A DNA stretch of 64,000 nucleotides from JANQHS01 sp965267505. GTDB lineage: Bacteria > Bacteroidota > Bacteroidia > Cytophagales > CCMP332. Below, one piece after another: positions 14,902-23,329 of the stretch; position 1 is the stretch's first letter; every line of letters begins with the position of its first letter. The notes under the pieces were generated by a model that worked only from the letters and a program-made list of their open reading frames with translations, was not told the DNA's origin and ran no database searches. The stretch is taken from assembly GCA_965267505.1 (NCBI GenBank), contig OZ254081.1, positions 992,001-1,056,000 on the forward strand, in the 5' to 3' direction. A program made the position numbers and the translations under genes.

Positions 14902-16497
14902 CTACCATTCCGCTGCCCCATTAAGGCTATTCCATAGCTCAGCCTCCTCGTCAGAATAGGTAGGTTTGTAGTGTTTGTATTTCAAACTTGGATGTTGATC
15001 TCTTTTCCAAAATTTCAACCACACAGATTGGAATTTGCGATACCTTTCTTTACCTCTTAAGGATCTTTGCTGATGCCCTATCCTATAGTAAACGCTGGGA
15101 TGCATAGCCTTTGATACCTTGAAAGCTTCAATATCTCCCTGATAACCAGCATACTCTCTCATTTTTTCCTTTCGATTTCTTTCTCTTTCCTTCAAATCGA
15201 TAAAATCACCGCGCAGGTCCGCCATGGCCTTTGAAGATTCTTTTAACTGTTTTTCCCGAGCCTTCAGATCGACCACGGCAGGATTGAACTCAGCTGCGGC
15301 AAAGTCCTTGGCAACTCTTTCTTTCATGGCTTTCTTTTCGGTTATCGGCCTTCCTTTGCCCATTTTATCCTGATTAAGCTTGTCAATTTCTTTTAAATGT
15401 TTGTCCCAGGCATTTTGGTCCCAGGAACCCGAAAAATTGGCCATCTCCAACTGTCTTGCCCTGATCTTAGCTAGGTCCTTGTATCGGGTAGTCCTTTCCC
15501 CACCTTTCATTTTTTTATTATTGAGCTTATCGATCTTAGCAAGGTGCTTATCCCAGGCAGATTGATCGATATCGCCGCTAAAGGTTGCCATTGGAATTGC
15601 CTTTTCAGCCCTTCCTTTTTTCACCTGCTTTTCAGTAAGCGGACGGCCCCCTGAAAGTTTCTTATTGTTTAACTTATCGATTTCTGAAAGTCGCTTATCT
15701 CTTTCACCCAAGTCAATTCCGTACTGGTATCCTGCTATTTTTTGAGACTTAATATGTTGTTCCCGATAGGCTTTTTTCAGATTTACTCTCTCACCACCTT
15801 TTTGCTTTTTGGCATTTGATTTATCTATCTCGGCTAGCCTTTTATCCCTTTCGGTGATATCTATGCCTCTTTGAAACCCGGCCATTGCAGCTGTTTTTGC
15901 CTGGTTTTCTTTTTGCGCTTTTGCAGGGTTAATTCTTTTACTTCCCTTTTGCTTTTTCGCATTGACCCTATCGATCTCTGCCAATCTTTTATCTCTTGAT
16001 GCAACATCAACTCCCCTGGTAAATCCGGCCATTGATTCGGACTTCCGTTGCTGTTGCTCCTGTGCTTTCCGTGGATTAACCTTCTTTCCTCCCCTTTGTT
16101 TTTTCGAATTGACTTTATCAACCTCAGCAAGCCTCTGATCTCTCTCTTTTACATTAATTCCCCTTTGATAGGAAGCCTGATTAGCTCCCTTCATCCGAGA
16201 CATTCTTTCTGCTCTTTCTTTTGAGCCTGGTCTAAGTGCGACTTTATTCTTGGAGTTCTTCTTATCAAGCTTCGCCTGCCTCTTATCTATTTCGTTGAGG
16301 TCTACTCTGCCACGATACTTACTTTGCTTTTTCATCATCTGCTTTCTGACATACTCAGCATCATAGTCATTTTGAGGCTCCTGCTTTTTAGAAGATCCAC
16401 GTCTTTCATTAAGTCCATCGACCTGAGCAGAAGAGACCAAAGGGAGCATGAAAACGACTACAAATACCCCCAAAAACCATTTGATGGAATTGATCAT
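14902..16497 (-). CDS. Secreted protein built of seven exact-length 49-residue repeats; unknown function
   Basis: The 531-residue protein has a signal peptide (about 1-24, ending VSSAQ), a short linker, then repeats beginning at residues 61, 110, 159, 208, 257, 306 and 355, each exactly 49 residues long, and a degenerate eighth from 404. The consensus is an aromatic residue, xxGIDxxxRDKRLAEIDKxNxKKxxGG, then a lysine-rich stretch ending in MAG. The repeats are highly charged, predicted helical and basic. The C-terminus (about 460-531) is different, aromatic-rich (SVYYRIGHQQRSL, KYKHYKPTYSDEEAELWNSL). I know no family with this unit. It overlaps the upstream small lipoprotein gene by four bases and lies between E1 and lipA. 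Confidence 0.8.
   Translation of the reverse strand: MINSIKWFLGVFVVVFMLPLVSSAQVDGLNERRGSSKKQEPQNDYDAEYVRKQMMKKQSKYRGRVDLNEIDKRQAKLDKKNSKNKVALRPGSKERAERMSRMKGANQASYQRGINVKERDQRLAEVDKVNSKKQRGGKKVNPRKAQEQQQRKSESMAGFTRGVDVASRDKRLAEIDRVNAKKQKGSKRINPAKAQKENQAKTAAMAGFQRGIDITERDKRLAEIDKSNAKKQKGGERVNLKKAYREQHIKSQKIAGYQYGIDLGERDKRLSEIDKLNNKKLSGGRPLTEKQVKKGRAEKAIPMATFSGDIDQSAWDKHLAKIDKLNNKKMKGGERTTRYKDLAKIRARQLEMANFSGSWDQNAWDKHLKEIDKLNQDKMGKGRPITEKKAMKERVAKDFAAAEFNPAVVDLKAREKQLKESSKAMADLRGDFIDLKERERNRKEKMREYAGYQGDIEAFKVSKAMHPSVYYRIGHQQRSLRGKERYRKFQSVWLKFWKRDQHPSLKYKHYKPTYSDEEAELWNSLNGAAEW
15289..16317 (-). repeat. Seven tandem 147-base coding repeats (49 residues each)
   Basis: The repeat region of the secreted protein spans residues 61-403. 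The unit length is constant at 147 bases in all seven copies, with no insertions or deletions, while the sequence has diverged mainly in the second half of each unit. The core RDKRLAEIDKxNxKK is best kept in copies two to five; copies six and seven replace the arginine before the core with tryptophan (AWDKHL). Confidence 0.9.
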
Positions 16498-16706
16498 TTT
16501 TTACGAATCCTTTTGGGGTGTTTCTTTTTTACCAATCCATTACCATTCTTCTCAACCTTCACCAACTCAACCCCAGAACCATCCTTTTCAGAATTGCTCA
16601 CTTCAATCCCCGGAGGGCAAGGGTACCTTCCCCAGGAACATCCTGAAGTAAGAAAAAGGGCCAGGATGCCGACTGATAATATGACCGGCCTTAGTGCAGA
16701 ACGCAT
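16494..16706 (-). CDS. Small lipoprotein of unknown function
   Basis: The 70-residue protein has a lipoprotein signal: a hydrophobic segment followed by the lipobox LTSGC, giving Cys23 as the lipidated residue. The short mature part (SWGRYPCPPGIEVSN, then a lysine-rich tail ending KKHPKRIRKK) matches no family I know. It starts one base after the E1 stop codon and its stop overlaps the start of the repeat protein by four bases, which argues that it is really translated and coupled to both neighbours. Confidence 0.75.
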   Translation of the reverse strand: MRSALRPVILSVGILALFLTSGCSWGRYPCPPGIEVSNSEKDGSGVELVKVEKNGNGLVKKKHPKRIRKK

Positions 16707-16707
16707 T

Positions 16708-18684
16708 TTAGTAGCTTAAAAGCTCCTCTAATTTACCTTTTAAACGGCTGACAGGCAAAAAGTTGCGCTCCAGGCTTAAAGCAAAAGGAACAGGTGTGTC
16801 CATTGAAGCTTCCCTCATAATCGGCGCATCCAGGCTTTCAAAGCATTTCTCACCGATATAAGCTGCGATCTCTGCTCCGATACCACCTGTTAAAGTATCT
16901 TCATGTAAAACCAGAAGTTTTCCGGTCTTTCTGACGCTTTCTTCAACGATCTCTTTATCCCAGGGCAATAGGCTTACAAGATCAATTAGTTCTATTTCAT
17001 TAAGACCCATTTCTGAGATTAGGTTTTGGGCCCAATGCACTCCGGCTCCATAGGTCACTATGGTGGCTTCATTCCCCGGAATAACAACTCTTCCCTTTCC
17101 GATCTCCAAGGTATAAGGACCTTCTGGGACTTCCTCCTCGATTGCCCGATAAAGGGCCTTATGTTCAAAGAAAAGAACGGGATTTGGATCCTGGATGGAG
17201 GCGTGTAAAAGCCCTTTGGCATAGAAAGGTGTAGAGGGATAGACCAATTTTAAACCGGGAGTATGGAAAAACCATGCTTCATTGGATTGGGAATGAAAAG
17301 GGCCTGCACCAACTCCTGCTCCGGTTGGCATTCGAACAACCACCTTGGAGTTCTGCCCCCAACGCCAATGGATCTTTGCCAAGTTGTTTACAATTTGGTT
17401 GAATCCTGAAGAAACAAAATCTGCGAATTGCATTTCAACTACGGAGGCCCTTCCCTTAACTGATAGTCCCAATCCCATCCCAAGAATAGCTGATTCACAA
17501 ATGGGGGTATTTCTTACCCTGTCCTTACCAAACTTTTTGACAAACCCTTCAGAAACCTTAAAAACCCCTCCATACTCCGCGATATCCTGACCCATAAAGA
17601 CCAGTTCCTTATCCATCTCCATTGCCTCCCTCATTCCATCGGAAATGGCATCAACCAAACGTTTCTTTTCCGCCTTTTTTCCAGATTTTATTGATTTGAA
17701 CTTGTGCGGGGCATATACTTCCGAAAGCTCCTTTTTGGTATCGGCCACCACCTCAGAGTACGAAAATGCCTTATCCAGACCTTTTTCGATCTCCTTTTTT
17801 AGTTCCTCCTTGATCTTTTCACTTTTCGCTTCGTTCACTATCCCGGATTTAAAGAGATACTTTTCAAAGCTTGCTATGGGGTCCTTCTTTTCCCATTCTG
17901 CCAACAATTCCTTAGGAACATACTTAATCCCCGAAGCCTCTTCATGCCCCCTCATCCTGAAGGTTCTTGCCTCCACTATAAAAGGCCGGGGATCTTTCCT
18001 GATTTCCTTTGCGATGCTATCAATGGTTGAATAGACTTCCAGAAGGTTATTCCCATCAATCTGGACCGCCTCGATGCCGTAGGAAGGTCCCTTTTTTACG
18101 AAGGAATCAAATCTGTATTGTTCGTGGGTTGGGGTAGAAAGGCCATAGCCATTATTCTCGATAACGAAGATGACAGGAAGTTGCCAAACAGCGGCAACAT
18201 TCAAAGCCTCGTGAAAATCTCCTTCTGAGGTTCCTCCTTCCCCTGTAAAAACAAGGCTAGCCCTTTTACTTTTATCCAATTTTTCACCAAGGGCAATTCC
18301 ACCTGCAACTGCGAGCTGAGGTCCCAGATGAGATATCATTCCTACAATGTTGTGCTTTTTTGAGCCAAAGTGAAAAGACCTCTCCCTACCCTGGGAGAAT
18401 CCTTCATTCTTTCCCTGGAATTGAGCAAAAAGAGAGTCCAAGGCAACGTTTCGGGTAGTAAATACACCCAAATTCCTATGCATGGTTAAGATATACTCTT
18501 CTGGCTTCATTGCCAGCGCAGCTCCAACCGATACCGCTTCCTGACCATAGGCCGAAAACCATTTACTGATCTTCCCCTGCCTTAAAAGGATGAGCATCCT
18601 GTCTTCAATAAGCCGGGGTTTTAAGACGGCTTTATAAAATCCCAGCAGTTTACTCTTGCTTATCCCTTTGGTTTCAAACTTCAT
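16708..18684 (-). CDS. 2-oxoacid dehydrogenase E1 component, alpha and beta subunits fused
   Basis: The 658-residue protein joins both E1 subunits of a branched-chain 2-oxoacid (or related) dehydrogenase. The alpha half (about 1-320) has YGQEAVSVGAALA, the thiamine diphosphate motif GEGGTSEGDFHEALNVAAVW through ENNGYGLSTP, and MRGHEEASG. The beta half (about 335-658) has MGQDIAEYGGVFKVSEG, CESAILGMGLGLS, MQFADFVSSGFNQIVNN, a PTGAGVGAGPFHSQSNEAWF loop and the C-terminal transketolase-type LLVLHEDTLTGGIGAEIAA. It performs the thiamine-dependent decarboxylation and reductive acylation of the E2 lipoyl arm. Such fused E1 genes are common in Bacteroidota. It leads a unit that also contains lipA; E2 and E3 are elsewhere. 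Substrate preference is not readable. Confidence 0.92.
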   Translation of the reverse strand: MKFETKGISKSKLLGFYKAVLKPRLIEDRMLILLRQGKISKWFSAYGQEAVSVGAALAMKPEEYILTMHRNLGVFTTRNVALDSLFAQFQGKNEGFSQGRERSFHFGSKKHNIVGMISHLGPQLAVAGGIALGEKLDKSKRASLVFTGEGGTSEGDFHEALNVAAVWQLPVIFVIENNGYGLSTPTHEQYRFDSFVKKGPSYGIEAVQIDGNNLLEVYSTIDSIAKEIRKDPRPFIVEARTFRMRGHEEASGIKYVPKELLAEWEKKDPIASFEKYLFKSGIVNEAKSEKIKEELKKEIEKGLDKAFSYSEVVADTKKELSEVYAPHKFKSIKSGKKAEKKRLVDAISDGMREAMEMDKELVFMGQDIAEYGGVFKVSEGFVKKFGKDRVRNTPICESAILGMGLGLSVKGRASVVEMQFADFVSSGFNQIVNNLAKIHWRWGQNSKVVVRMPTGAGVGAGPFHSQSNEAWFFHTPGLKLVYPSTPFYAKGLLHASIQDPNPVLFFEHKALYRAIEEEVPEGPYTLEIGKGRVVIPGNEATIVTYGAGVHWAQNLISEMGLNEIELIDLVSLLPWDKEIVEESVRKTGKLLVLHEDTLTGGIGAEIAAYIGEKCFESLDAPIMREASMDTPVPFALSLERNFLPVSRLKGKLEELLSY

Positions 18685-18718
18685 TTACCTCGATTTTCTG
18701 GCTCTTCGATTTGGCGGG

Positions 18719-18748
18719 CAAAATTAGTAAAGGAGTAATTGCAACAAG
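18719..18748 (-). promoter_or_regulatory. Predicted promoter of the E1-lipA operon
   Basis: On the minus strand TAATTTTG (18719-18726) matches TAnnTTTG, and CTTG (18745-18748) lies 18 bases upstream as the -33 element. The start of transcription would be about 28 bases before the E1 ATG. Confidence 0.62.
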
Positions 18749-18803
18749 CCTCTTTTTTAGAATATCCATTCGCTAATTTGGAGCTCAGTAAAAAAAAGAA
18801 ACA

Positions 18804-19277
18804 ATGCGGATCGGACAAGGATACGATGTACACCAACTTGCAAAAGGAGAAGAGCTTTGGATAGGAGGAATTCTATTTGATTCGGAATATGGTGCAGTTG
18901 GTCATTCCGATGCCGATGTACTCCTTCATGCAATCTCAGATGCTCTTCTTGGAAGCCTTTCACTTGGAGATATAGGCATTCATTTTCCAAATACAGACCA
19001 AAGCATCAAAGGAATAGATTCGAAGGTTATCCTAAAAAAATCTCATGAACTGATCAAGGAAAAAGGATATCAGATCTGCAACATTGATTCGACATTGATC
19101 CTAGAAAGACCCAAGATATCAGGTCGTTTGAAAGAGATTATTGAGTCAATAGCCGGGGTACTTAATATCCAAGCCTCCCAAGTAAGCGTCAAAGCCACTA
19201 CCAGCGAAAAACTGGGCTTCGTTGGAGAAGGAAAAGGGATAACAGCTCACGCTACCGTACTCATTGAAAAAGCCTAA
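18804..19277 (+). CDS. ispF: 2-C-methyl-D-erythritol 2,4-cyclodiphosphate synthase
   Basis: IspF closes the cyclodiphosphate in the non-mevalonate isoprenoid pathway. The 157-residue protein begins RIGQGYDVHQL with the metal-binding Asp and His, has GHSDADVLLHAISDALLGSLSLGDIGIHFPNTD, and ends with VSVKATTSEKLGFVGEGKGITAHA, all diagnostic. Length is normal for the trimeric enzyme. It is divergent from the E1 operon and is followed directly, with no gap, by mnmD. Presence of IspF implies that the organism uses the MEP route. Confidence 0.97.
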   Translation: MRIGQGYDVHQLAKGEELWIGGILFDSEYGAVGHSDADVLLHAISDALLGSLSLGDIGIHFPNTDQSIKGIDSKVILKKSHELIKEKGYQICNIDSTLILERPKISGRLKEIIESIAGVLNIQASQVSVKATTSEKLGFVGEGKGITAHATVLIEKA

Positions 19278-19949
19278 TTGGATCTCAGCCCGATAAAAAC
19301 CCTTGATGGAAGCATTACCTTAAAGGATAAGGAACTTAATGAAACCTATCATTCTCTTGATGGGGCACTTTCCGAATCTGAGTATGTATTCATCGAACAG
19401 GGATTGAAAAAATATTCCCAGGGAATAAAAGGGAAAGTCAGGGTCCTTGAGCTGGGCTTCGGAATGGGTTATAACTCATTCCTTGCTTTGAAATTTGCTG
19501 TAAAACACTCTTTGCAGATCTCCATTTTAAGCTGCGAGACCCAACCTATTGAACCAGAAATTCTTAGAGATTTTGGGGTTTTCGAGGCTTTCTCCAATGA
19601 GGACAGGAAACTTTTTGAGATGATGCATTTTCTTCCATGGGAAGATTGGAATGAAACTGAAGCAGGAATGCTTAAGAAGACCAAGGCCTCAATAAAGGAG
19701 CTTGATCTTAATTCTGAGAAAGGCTTTGACCTGGTTTTCTTTGATGCCTTTGCACCCTCGAAACAACCCGATGTCTGGGATCCTGAGATTTTAGAGAAAT
19801 GTGCAGGCTGTCTTAAAGAAGGTGGATCATTAATTACCTATTGCGCTCAAGGCCAGTTTAAAAGAGATCTTGCTTCTAAAGGATTTCAGGTCTCAAATCC
19901 TCCTGGATTTGGCAAGAAAAGAGAGATGACTTTAGGAATAAAAAATTGA
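19278..19949 (+). CDS. mnmD: tRNA 5-methylaminomethyl-2-thiouridine methyltransferase, stand-alone MnmD
   Basis: The 223-residue protein is the methyltransferase half of MnmC (Methyltransf_30 family), which methylates the wobble uridine of certain tRNAs. Landmarks are NETYHSLDGALSESEYVFIEQGL, the SAM loop VLELGFGMGYNSFLAL, VFFDAFAPSKQPDVWDPEIL and GGSLITYCAQGQFKRDL, then GFGKKREMTLG. The start is a TTG at 19278, directly abutting the ispF stop codon. The oxidase half of MnmC is not present, as is usual for Bacteroidota. It ends one base before the convergent bshC stop. Confidence 0.9.
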   Translation: MDLSPIKTLDGSITLKDKELNETYHSLDGALSESEYVFIEQGLKKYSQGIKGKVRVLELGFGMGYNSFLALKFAVKHSLQISILSCETQPIEPEILRDFGVFEAFSNEDRKLFEMMHFLPWEDWNETEAGMLKKTKASIKELDLNSEKGFDLVFFDAFAPSKQPDVWDPEILEKCAGCLKEGGSLITYCAQGQFKRDLASKGFQVSNPPGFGKKREMTLGIKN

Positions 19950-21506
19950 TCAGATCCCAATGATCTTAATGCTCAGATCCCAAGGATCGACCATTTCTCC
20001 AACATTTTTCAAAGGCCCCAATTCAGGAGGGAAAAAACTCAAATAATTCTCTCTCCGTTCCTGGGGTGAAGAATCCGGAAAGCCAAAGTTCTTTACTTTA
20101 TCGAGCCTGCTTAGGTTAGTGCTTTCATTCTTTTCGAGGGACTTTCTGAGTTTTTTGGAGATGGCTTCAAGGACCTTTTCCATTTCCCTGGTCCGGGCTC
20201 CTACATATTTTATCAAGCCCTTGTCAACCATTTTTGCCCTTTGGGAAAGCTGAGATTCAAGATCCTCAAGAGCTTTGAATTCTTCTTTCAGGGAAAACTC
20301 TTCTCCCATCGAATGCTTGATCCAATTCAATTCAAGATCCCTTATAGGAAGAAAGATATCAGCGGGATCGAGATTTAACTCCTTTAACCAATCATTATGT
20401 TTTTCCTGTAATAGTGTTACCGAGATCCTTGGAAATAGAATTGGAAAAGAAACTTCAGAGTCTATAAATGCATCCTTTAGCTGGAGCCAATAAGAGATCT
20501 CTCCCGGACCTCCTACATATGCCAGATTGGGTAGAATATGTTCTTGATAAACAGGTCTAAGGACGACATTGGGAGAAAATCTTTCCGGGTTGTTCTGTAG
20601 CTCCTTCTTAATTCCTTCCTCATCCCAGGAATAATCTGAACCAGCCTCATATTGACCATTCTGTTTTTTTACAATTCGTTCTCTGTAATTATCCAGTACA
20701 TAGAATAAATTGATCTCCCTGGGGTTTACCTGTACCCTATAGTGCAGATCTCCAAGCCTTTCACTTGTCTTTTCGATCTCAGAGTGAAGCGAACCAGAAA
20801 TAAGTTCTTTTTCGATCCAGGGAGAAAAGGATTTCTTTAATTCTTTATCATCGGCATCCAGGATCAAAAGCCCCTGATCACCATACCATGAATGAACAAG
20901 AGATCGATGTGCTTCCGACCAATTATTCCCTTTAAAATTTCCTTTCAAATAGTTTGAGGCAGGGCCGAGGTCAGCAAAAACCTTATCCATTCCTTCAAGA
21001 TCGAATCTTCCAACTGGCCCTCCATCTTTCCTTTTCCATTCTACCTTGTTGGAGTCTACCCAAAGGTGATTGACTTCCTCAAAGTCATGATCTTCCGTAG
21101 CCATCCAATAAACAGGAATAAATCTATATTCCGGATATTCTTCCTTCAGGTCCTTACATATCCTGATGGTGGATTGGATCTTATAATGAAAGAATAAGGG
21201 TCCCGAAAAAAGATTGAGTTGGTGCCCCGTTGTTATGCAAAAGCAATTCTCCTGATTGAGATCTTCAAGGTTTGCAACAAGCTTTTCATTCAGATCAAGG
21301 TCCTTGTATTGATTTTTCAGTCTATCGGTTAAAAGTTTCCGGTCTATGGGATACTTTTTCCTGTCCTCGATCTGCTTTTGGAAGTTTGCCTTGTTTGGAA
21401 AATGATTGTAAAAGGGGCTTAGCTCTTTTTTTTCTTTGGAATAATCGCAGTAAAGCTTGGGGAAGATCCCGGACTCTTGATACGATATTTTTCCTATTTC
21501 CTTCAT
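19950..21506 (-). CDS. bshC: Bacillithiol biosynthesis cysteine-adding enzyme
   Basis: BshC adds cysteine to glucosaminyl-malate in the last step of bacillithiol synthesis. The 518-residue protein carries the family core TTGHQLNLFSGPLFFHYKIQS (about 95-115), the RFIPVYWMATEDHDFEEVNHLWV segment, and NVVLRPVYQEHILPNLAYVGGPGEISYWLQLK (about 330-360), and ends with a long coiled-coil region (about 400-470) before SFFPPELGPL. The ATG shares one base with the rimO stop. It is the last gene of the rpmB-to-bshC leftward run. Confidence 0.94.
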   Translation of the reverse strand: MKEIGKISYQESGIFPKLYCDYSKEKKELSPFYNHFPNKANFQKQIEDRKKYPIDRKLLTDRLKNQYKDLDLNEKLVANLEDLNQENCFCITTGHQLNLFSGPLFFHYKIQSTIRICKDLKEEYPEYRFIPVYWMATEDHDFEEVNHLWVDSNKVEWKRKDGGPVGRFDLEGMDKVFADLGPASNYLKGNFKGNNWSEAHRSLVHSWYGDQGLLILDADDKELKKSFSPWIEKELISGSLHSEIEKTSERLGDLHYRVQVNPREINLFYVLDNYRERIVKKQNGQYEAGSDYSWDEEGIKKELQNNPERFSPNVVLRPVYQEHILPNLAYVGGPGEISYWLQLKDAFIDSEVSFPILFPRISVTLLQEKHNDWLKELNLDPADIFLPIRDLELNWIKHSMGEEFSLKEEFKALEDLESQLSQRAKMVDKGLIKYVGARTREMEKVLEAISKKLRKSLEKNESTNLSRLDKVKNFGFPDSSPQERRENYLSFFPPELGPLKNVGEMVDPWDLSIKIIGI

Positions 21507-22819
21507 TAAAGCTTTTGGGCAAAAAGATCGAATGCTTCTGCATCGGTTATTTCCACTTCAACAAAATCTCCAATCCTTAAATGATCCTTCTCTGAACTAA
21601 TTATTACTTCATTATCAACTTCTGGAGAATCTGATTCCGTTCTTCCAATATAAGCTCCACCTTCAATTCTGTCTATCAATACCCTTGCTCTTGAGCCTAT
21701 TAAGGACTGGTTCCTGTTATGCGAGATCTCTTGTTGGATCTCCATTAAGGTATCAGCTCTTTCTTCTTTTTCTTCTTGAGTGGTTGTATCCTGGAAATTA
21801 TCTCCGCCATGAGTCCCCTCTTCATGAGAATAAGTGAAAACACCCATTCTTTCGAATTTGTTCTTTTCGACAAATTCACAAAGTTCTTCGAATTCCTTTT
21901 GACCTTCTCCCGGATGTCCCACCATAAAAGTTGTCCTCAGGGAAATATCTGGTACTTTATTCCTGATCTTGTCGATCAACGCCTGGGTAGATTCAAGGGT
22001 TGATCCTCTTCTCATCTTTTTAAGAACTTCAGTTGAACAATGCTGAAGTGGCATATCCAGGTAATTACATATGTTTTGCTTCTCCTTAATAACCTCCAGA
22101 ATATCTTCAGGAAATCCATTTGGAAATGCATAATGAAGTCTGATCCAATCGATCCCTTCAACATCGGATAAGCGGGTCAAAAGTTCAGCAAGATTTCTTT
22201 TCTTGTAGATATCCAGCCCATAATAGGTGGAATCCTGAGCAATCAGGAGTAGTTCTTTACAGCCATTCTTGGCAAGGTTCTCAGATTGCAGAACCAGATC
22301 TTCCATAGCAACAGATCTATGCTTTCCTCTCATTAACGGAATAGCACAAAAAGAACAGGGTCGGTCACATCCTTCCGAGATCTTCAGATAGGCATAGTGA
22401 TCAACTCCAACGATCTTCCTTTCCCCCAGTAATTCCTTTTTGTAATCGGCTTTGAATTCCCTTAGAAGTCGGGCCACTTCCATAGTCCCAAACCATTCAT
22501 CAACCTCGGGGATCTCCTCTCTTAGCTCATCCTTGTATCGATGAGAAAGACATCCAGTGACTAATACTTTCTTGACCAGCCCTGCCTGCTTTGCCTTGGA
22601 ATAGCTTAGTATGGTATTAATAGATTCTTCCTTCGCATTTTCAATGAAGCCACAGGTATTGATTATTACAACTTCGGGGTTGTCGATCCCTGTTTCATGA
22701 CCGACTTCTATTCCATTTCCTTTGAGTTGGGTCATAATGACCTCAGAATCCACCAGGTTTTTGGAGCAACCCAGTGTGACCATTTCGACCTTATCCTTTT
22801 TCCAACCCCGGGTCTTCAA
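21506..22819 (-). CDS. rimO: Ribosomal protein uS12 methylthiotransferase
   Basis: RimO attaches a methylthio group to an aspartate of ribosomal protein uS12. The 437-residue radical-SAM protein has the N-terminal MTTase domain with three cysteines (LGCSKNLVDSE, INTCGFIENAKEES, VTGCLSHRY), the radical-SAM motif CDRPCSFCAIPLMRGKHRS, and a C-terminal TRAM domain (about 370-437). The TEVLKKMRRGS segment is typical of the family. The start appears to be TTG at 22817-22819, consistent with the usual basic N-terminal extension before the first cysteine motif. It begins one base after the upstream lipoprotein gene ends. Confidence 0.94.
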   Translation of the reverse strand: MKTRGWKKDKVEMVTLGCSKNLVDSEVIMTQLKGNGIEVGHETGIDNPEVVIINTCGFIENAKEESINTILSYSKAKQAGLVKKVLVTGCLSHRYKDELREEIPEVDEWFGTMEVARLLREFKADYKKELLGERKIVGVDHYAYLKISEGCDRPCSFCAIPLMRGKHRSVAMEDLVLQSENLAKNGCKELLLIAQDSTYYGLDIYKKRNLAELLTRLSDVEGIDWIRLHYAFPNGFPEDILEVIKEKQNICNYLDMPLQHCSTEVLKKMRRGSTLESTQALIDKIRNKVPDISLRTTFMVGHPGEGQKEFEELCEFVEKNKFERMGVFTYSHEEGTHGGDNFQDTTTQEEKEERADTLMEIQQEISHNRNQSLIGSRARVLIDRIEGGAYIGRTESDSPEVDNEVIISSEKDHLRIGDFVEVEITDAEAFDLFAQKL

Positions 22820-23329
22820 TTAGTATGCTGCGTTGTAATTGATCAGAATATCAAGCTTGGATTTGAATTCAGGCTTGACCACCACAGTTTGAATTCGATC
22901 CTGACCGTCAAAAATATTTGCGAAGTAACCTTTTCCTGGTTCATTGATAACAACAGTATATTCTCCCGGAGGTAAAGGGATCCTGTAACAACCCTCTAAA
23001 GAACTTAGCTGCTTTGCTATGAGTGATTCCTCTGGAATGCTAAAAAATACTCCTGCCCTTGAAGAGACCTGCAATCTTGGAATTGGTTTAAAAACAAGGA
23101 CCTCTCTTTGAACCGGAACCGGCCTTGCATTCGGCCCATCAGGTCCTGGCATCGCATCACCTTCTACATAAGTGATATTTCCTTCTAATCCTTGCTCTAC
23201 CTGCTTTTCACAAGGATTTTCCACCTTCTTTTTTGCCTCAGCTGTTTCGGTGGTTTTAGAATCTTGATTTTGATTCCCTTTACAGGATACAAGCAAAAAC
23301 AAGAAAATAGGTATAATTAAACTTTTCAT
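22820..23329 (-). CDS. Lipoprotein with carboxypeptidase-regulatory-like domain; unknown function
   Basis: The 169-residue protein begins with a lipoprotein signal ending LLVSC (Cys16) and then a lysine-rich spacer. The remainder (about 45-169) looks like a single beta-sandwich: GLEGNITYVEGDAMP at its start, an LEGCYRIPLPPGEYTVVI strand typical of transthyretin-like or carboxypeptidase-regulatory domains, and a final LDILINYNAAY. I do not know its role. It is placed between ftsY (four-base overlap) and rimO (adjacent), so it is cotranscribed with translation and secretion genes. Confidence 0.72.
   Translation of the reverse strand: MKSLIIPIFLFLLVSCKGNQNQDSKTTETAEAKKKVENPCEKQVEQGLEGNITYVEGDAMPGPDGPNARPVPVQREVLVFKPIPRLQVSSRAGVFFSIPEESLIAKQLSSLEGCYRIPLPPGEYTVVINEPGKGYFANIFDGQDRIQTVVVKPEFKSKLDILINYNAAY

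Noticed and set aside
15289..16317. Tandem repeats as a CRISPR-like array
   Set aside because: The period is 147 bases, in frame, without unique spacers of constant length, and lies in a signal-peptide-bearing coding gene.
16324..16719. Rightward open frame of 131 codons across the repeat and lipoprotein genes
   Set aside because: It is antisense to two coupled genes with signal peptides and low-complexity in translation, so it is a shadow of the real coding strand.
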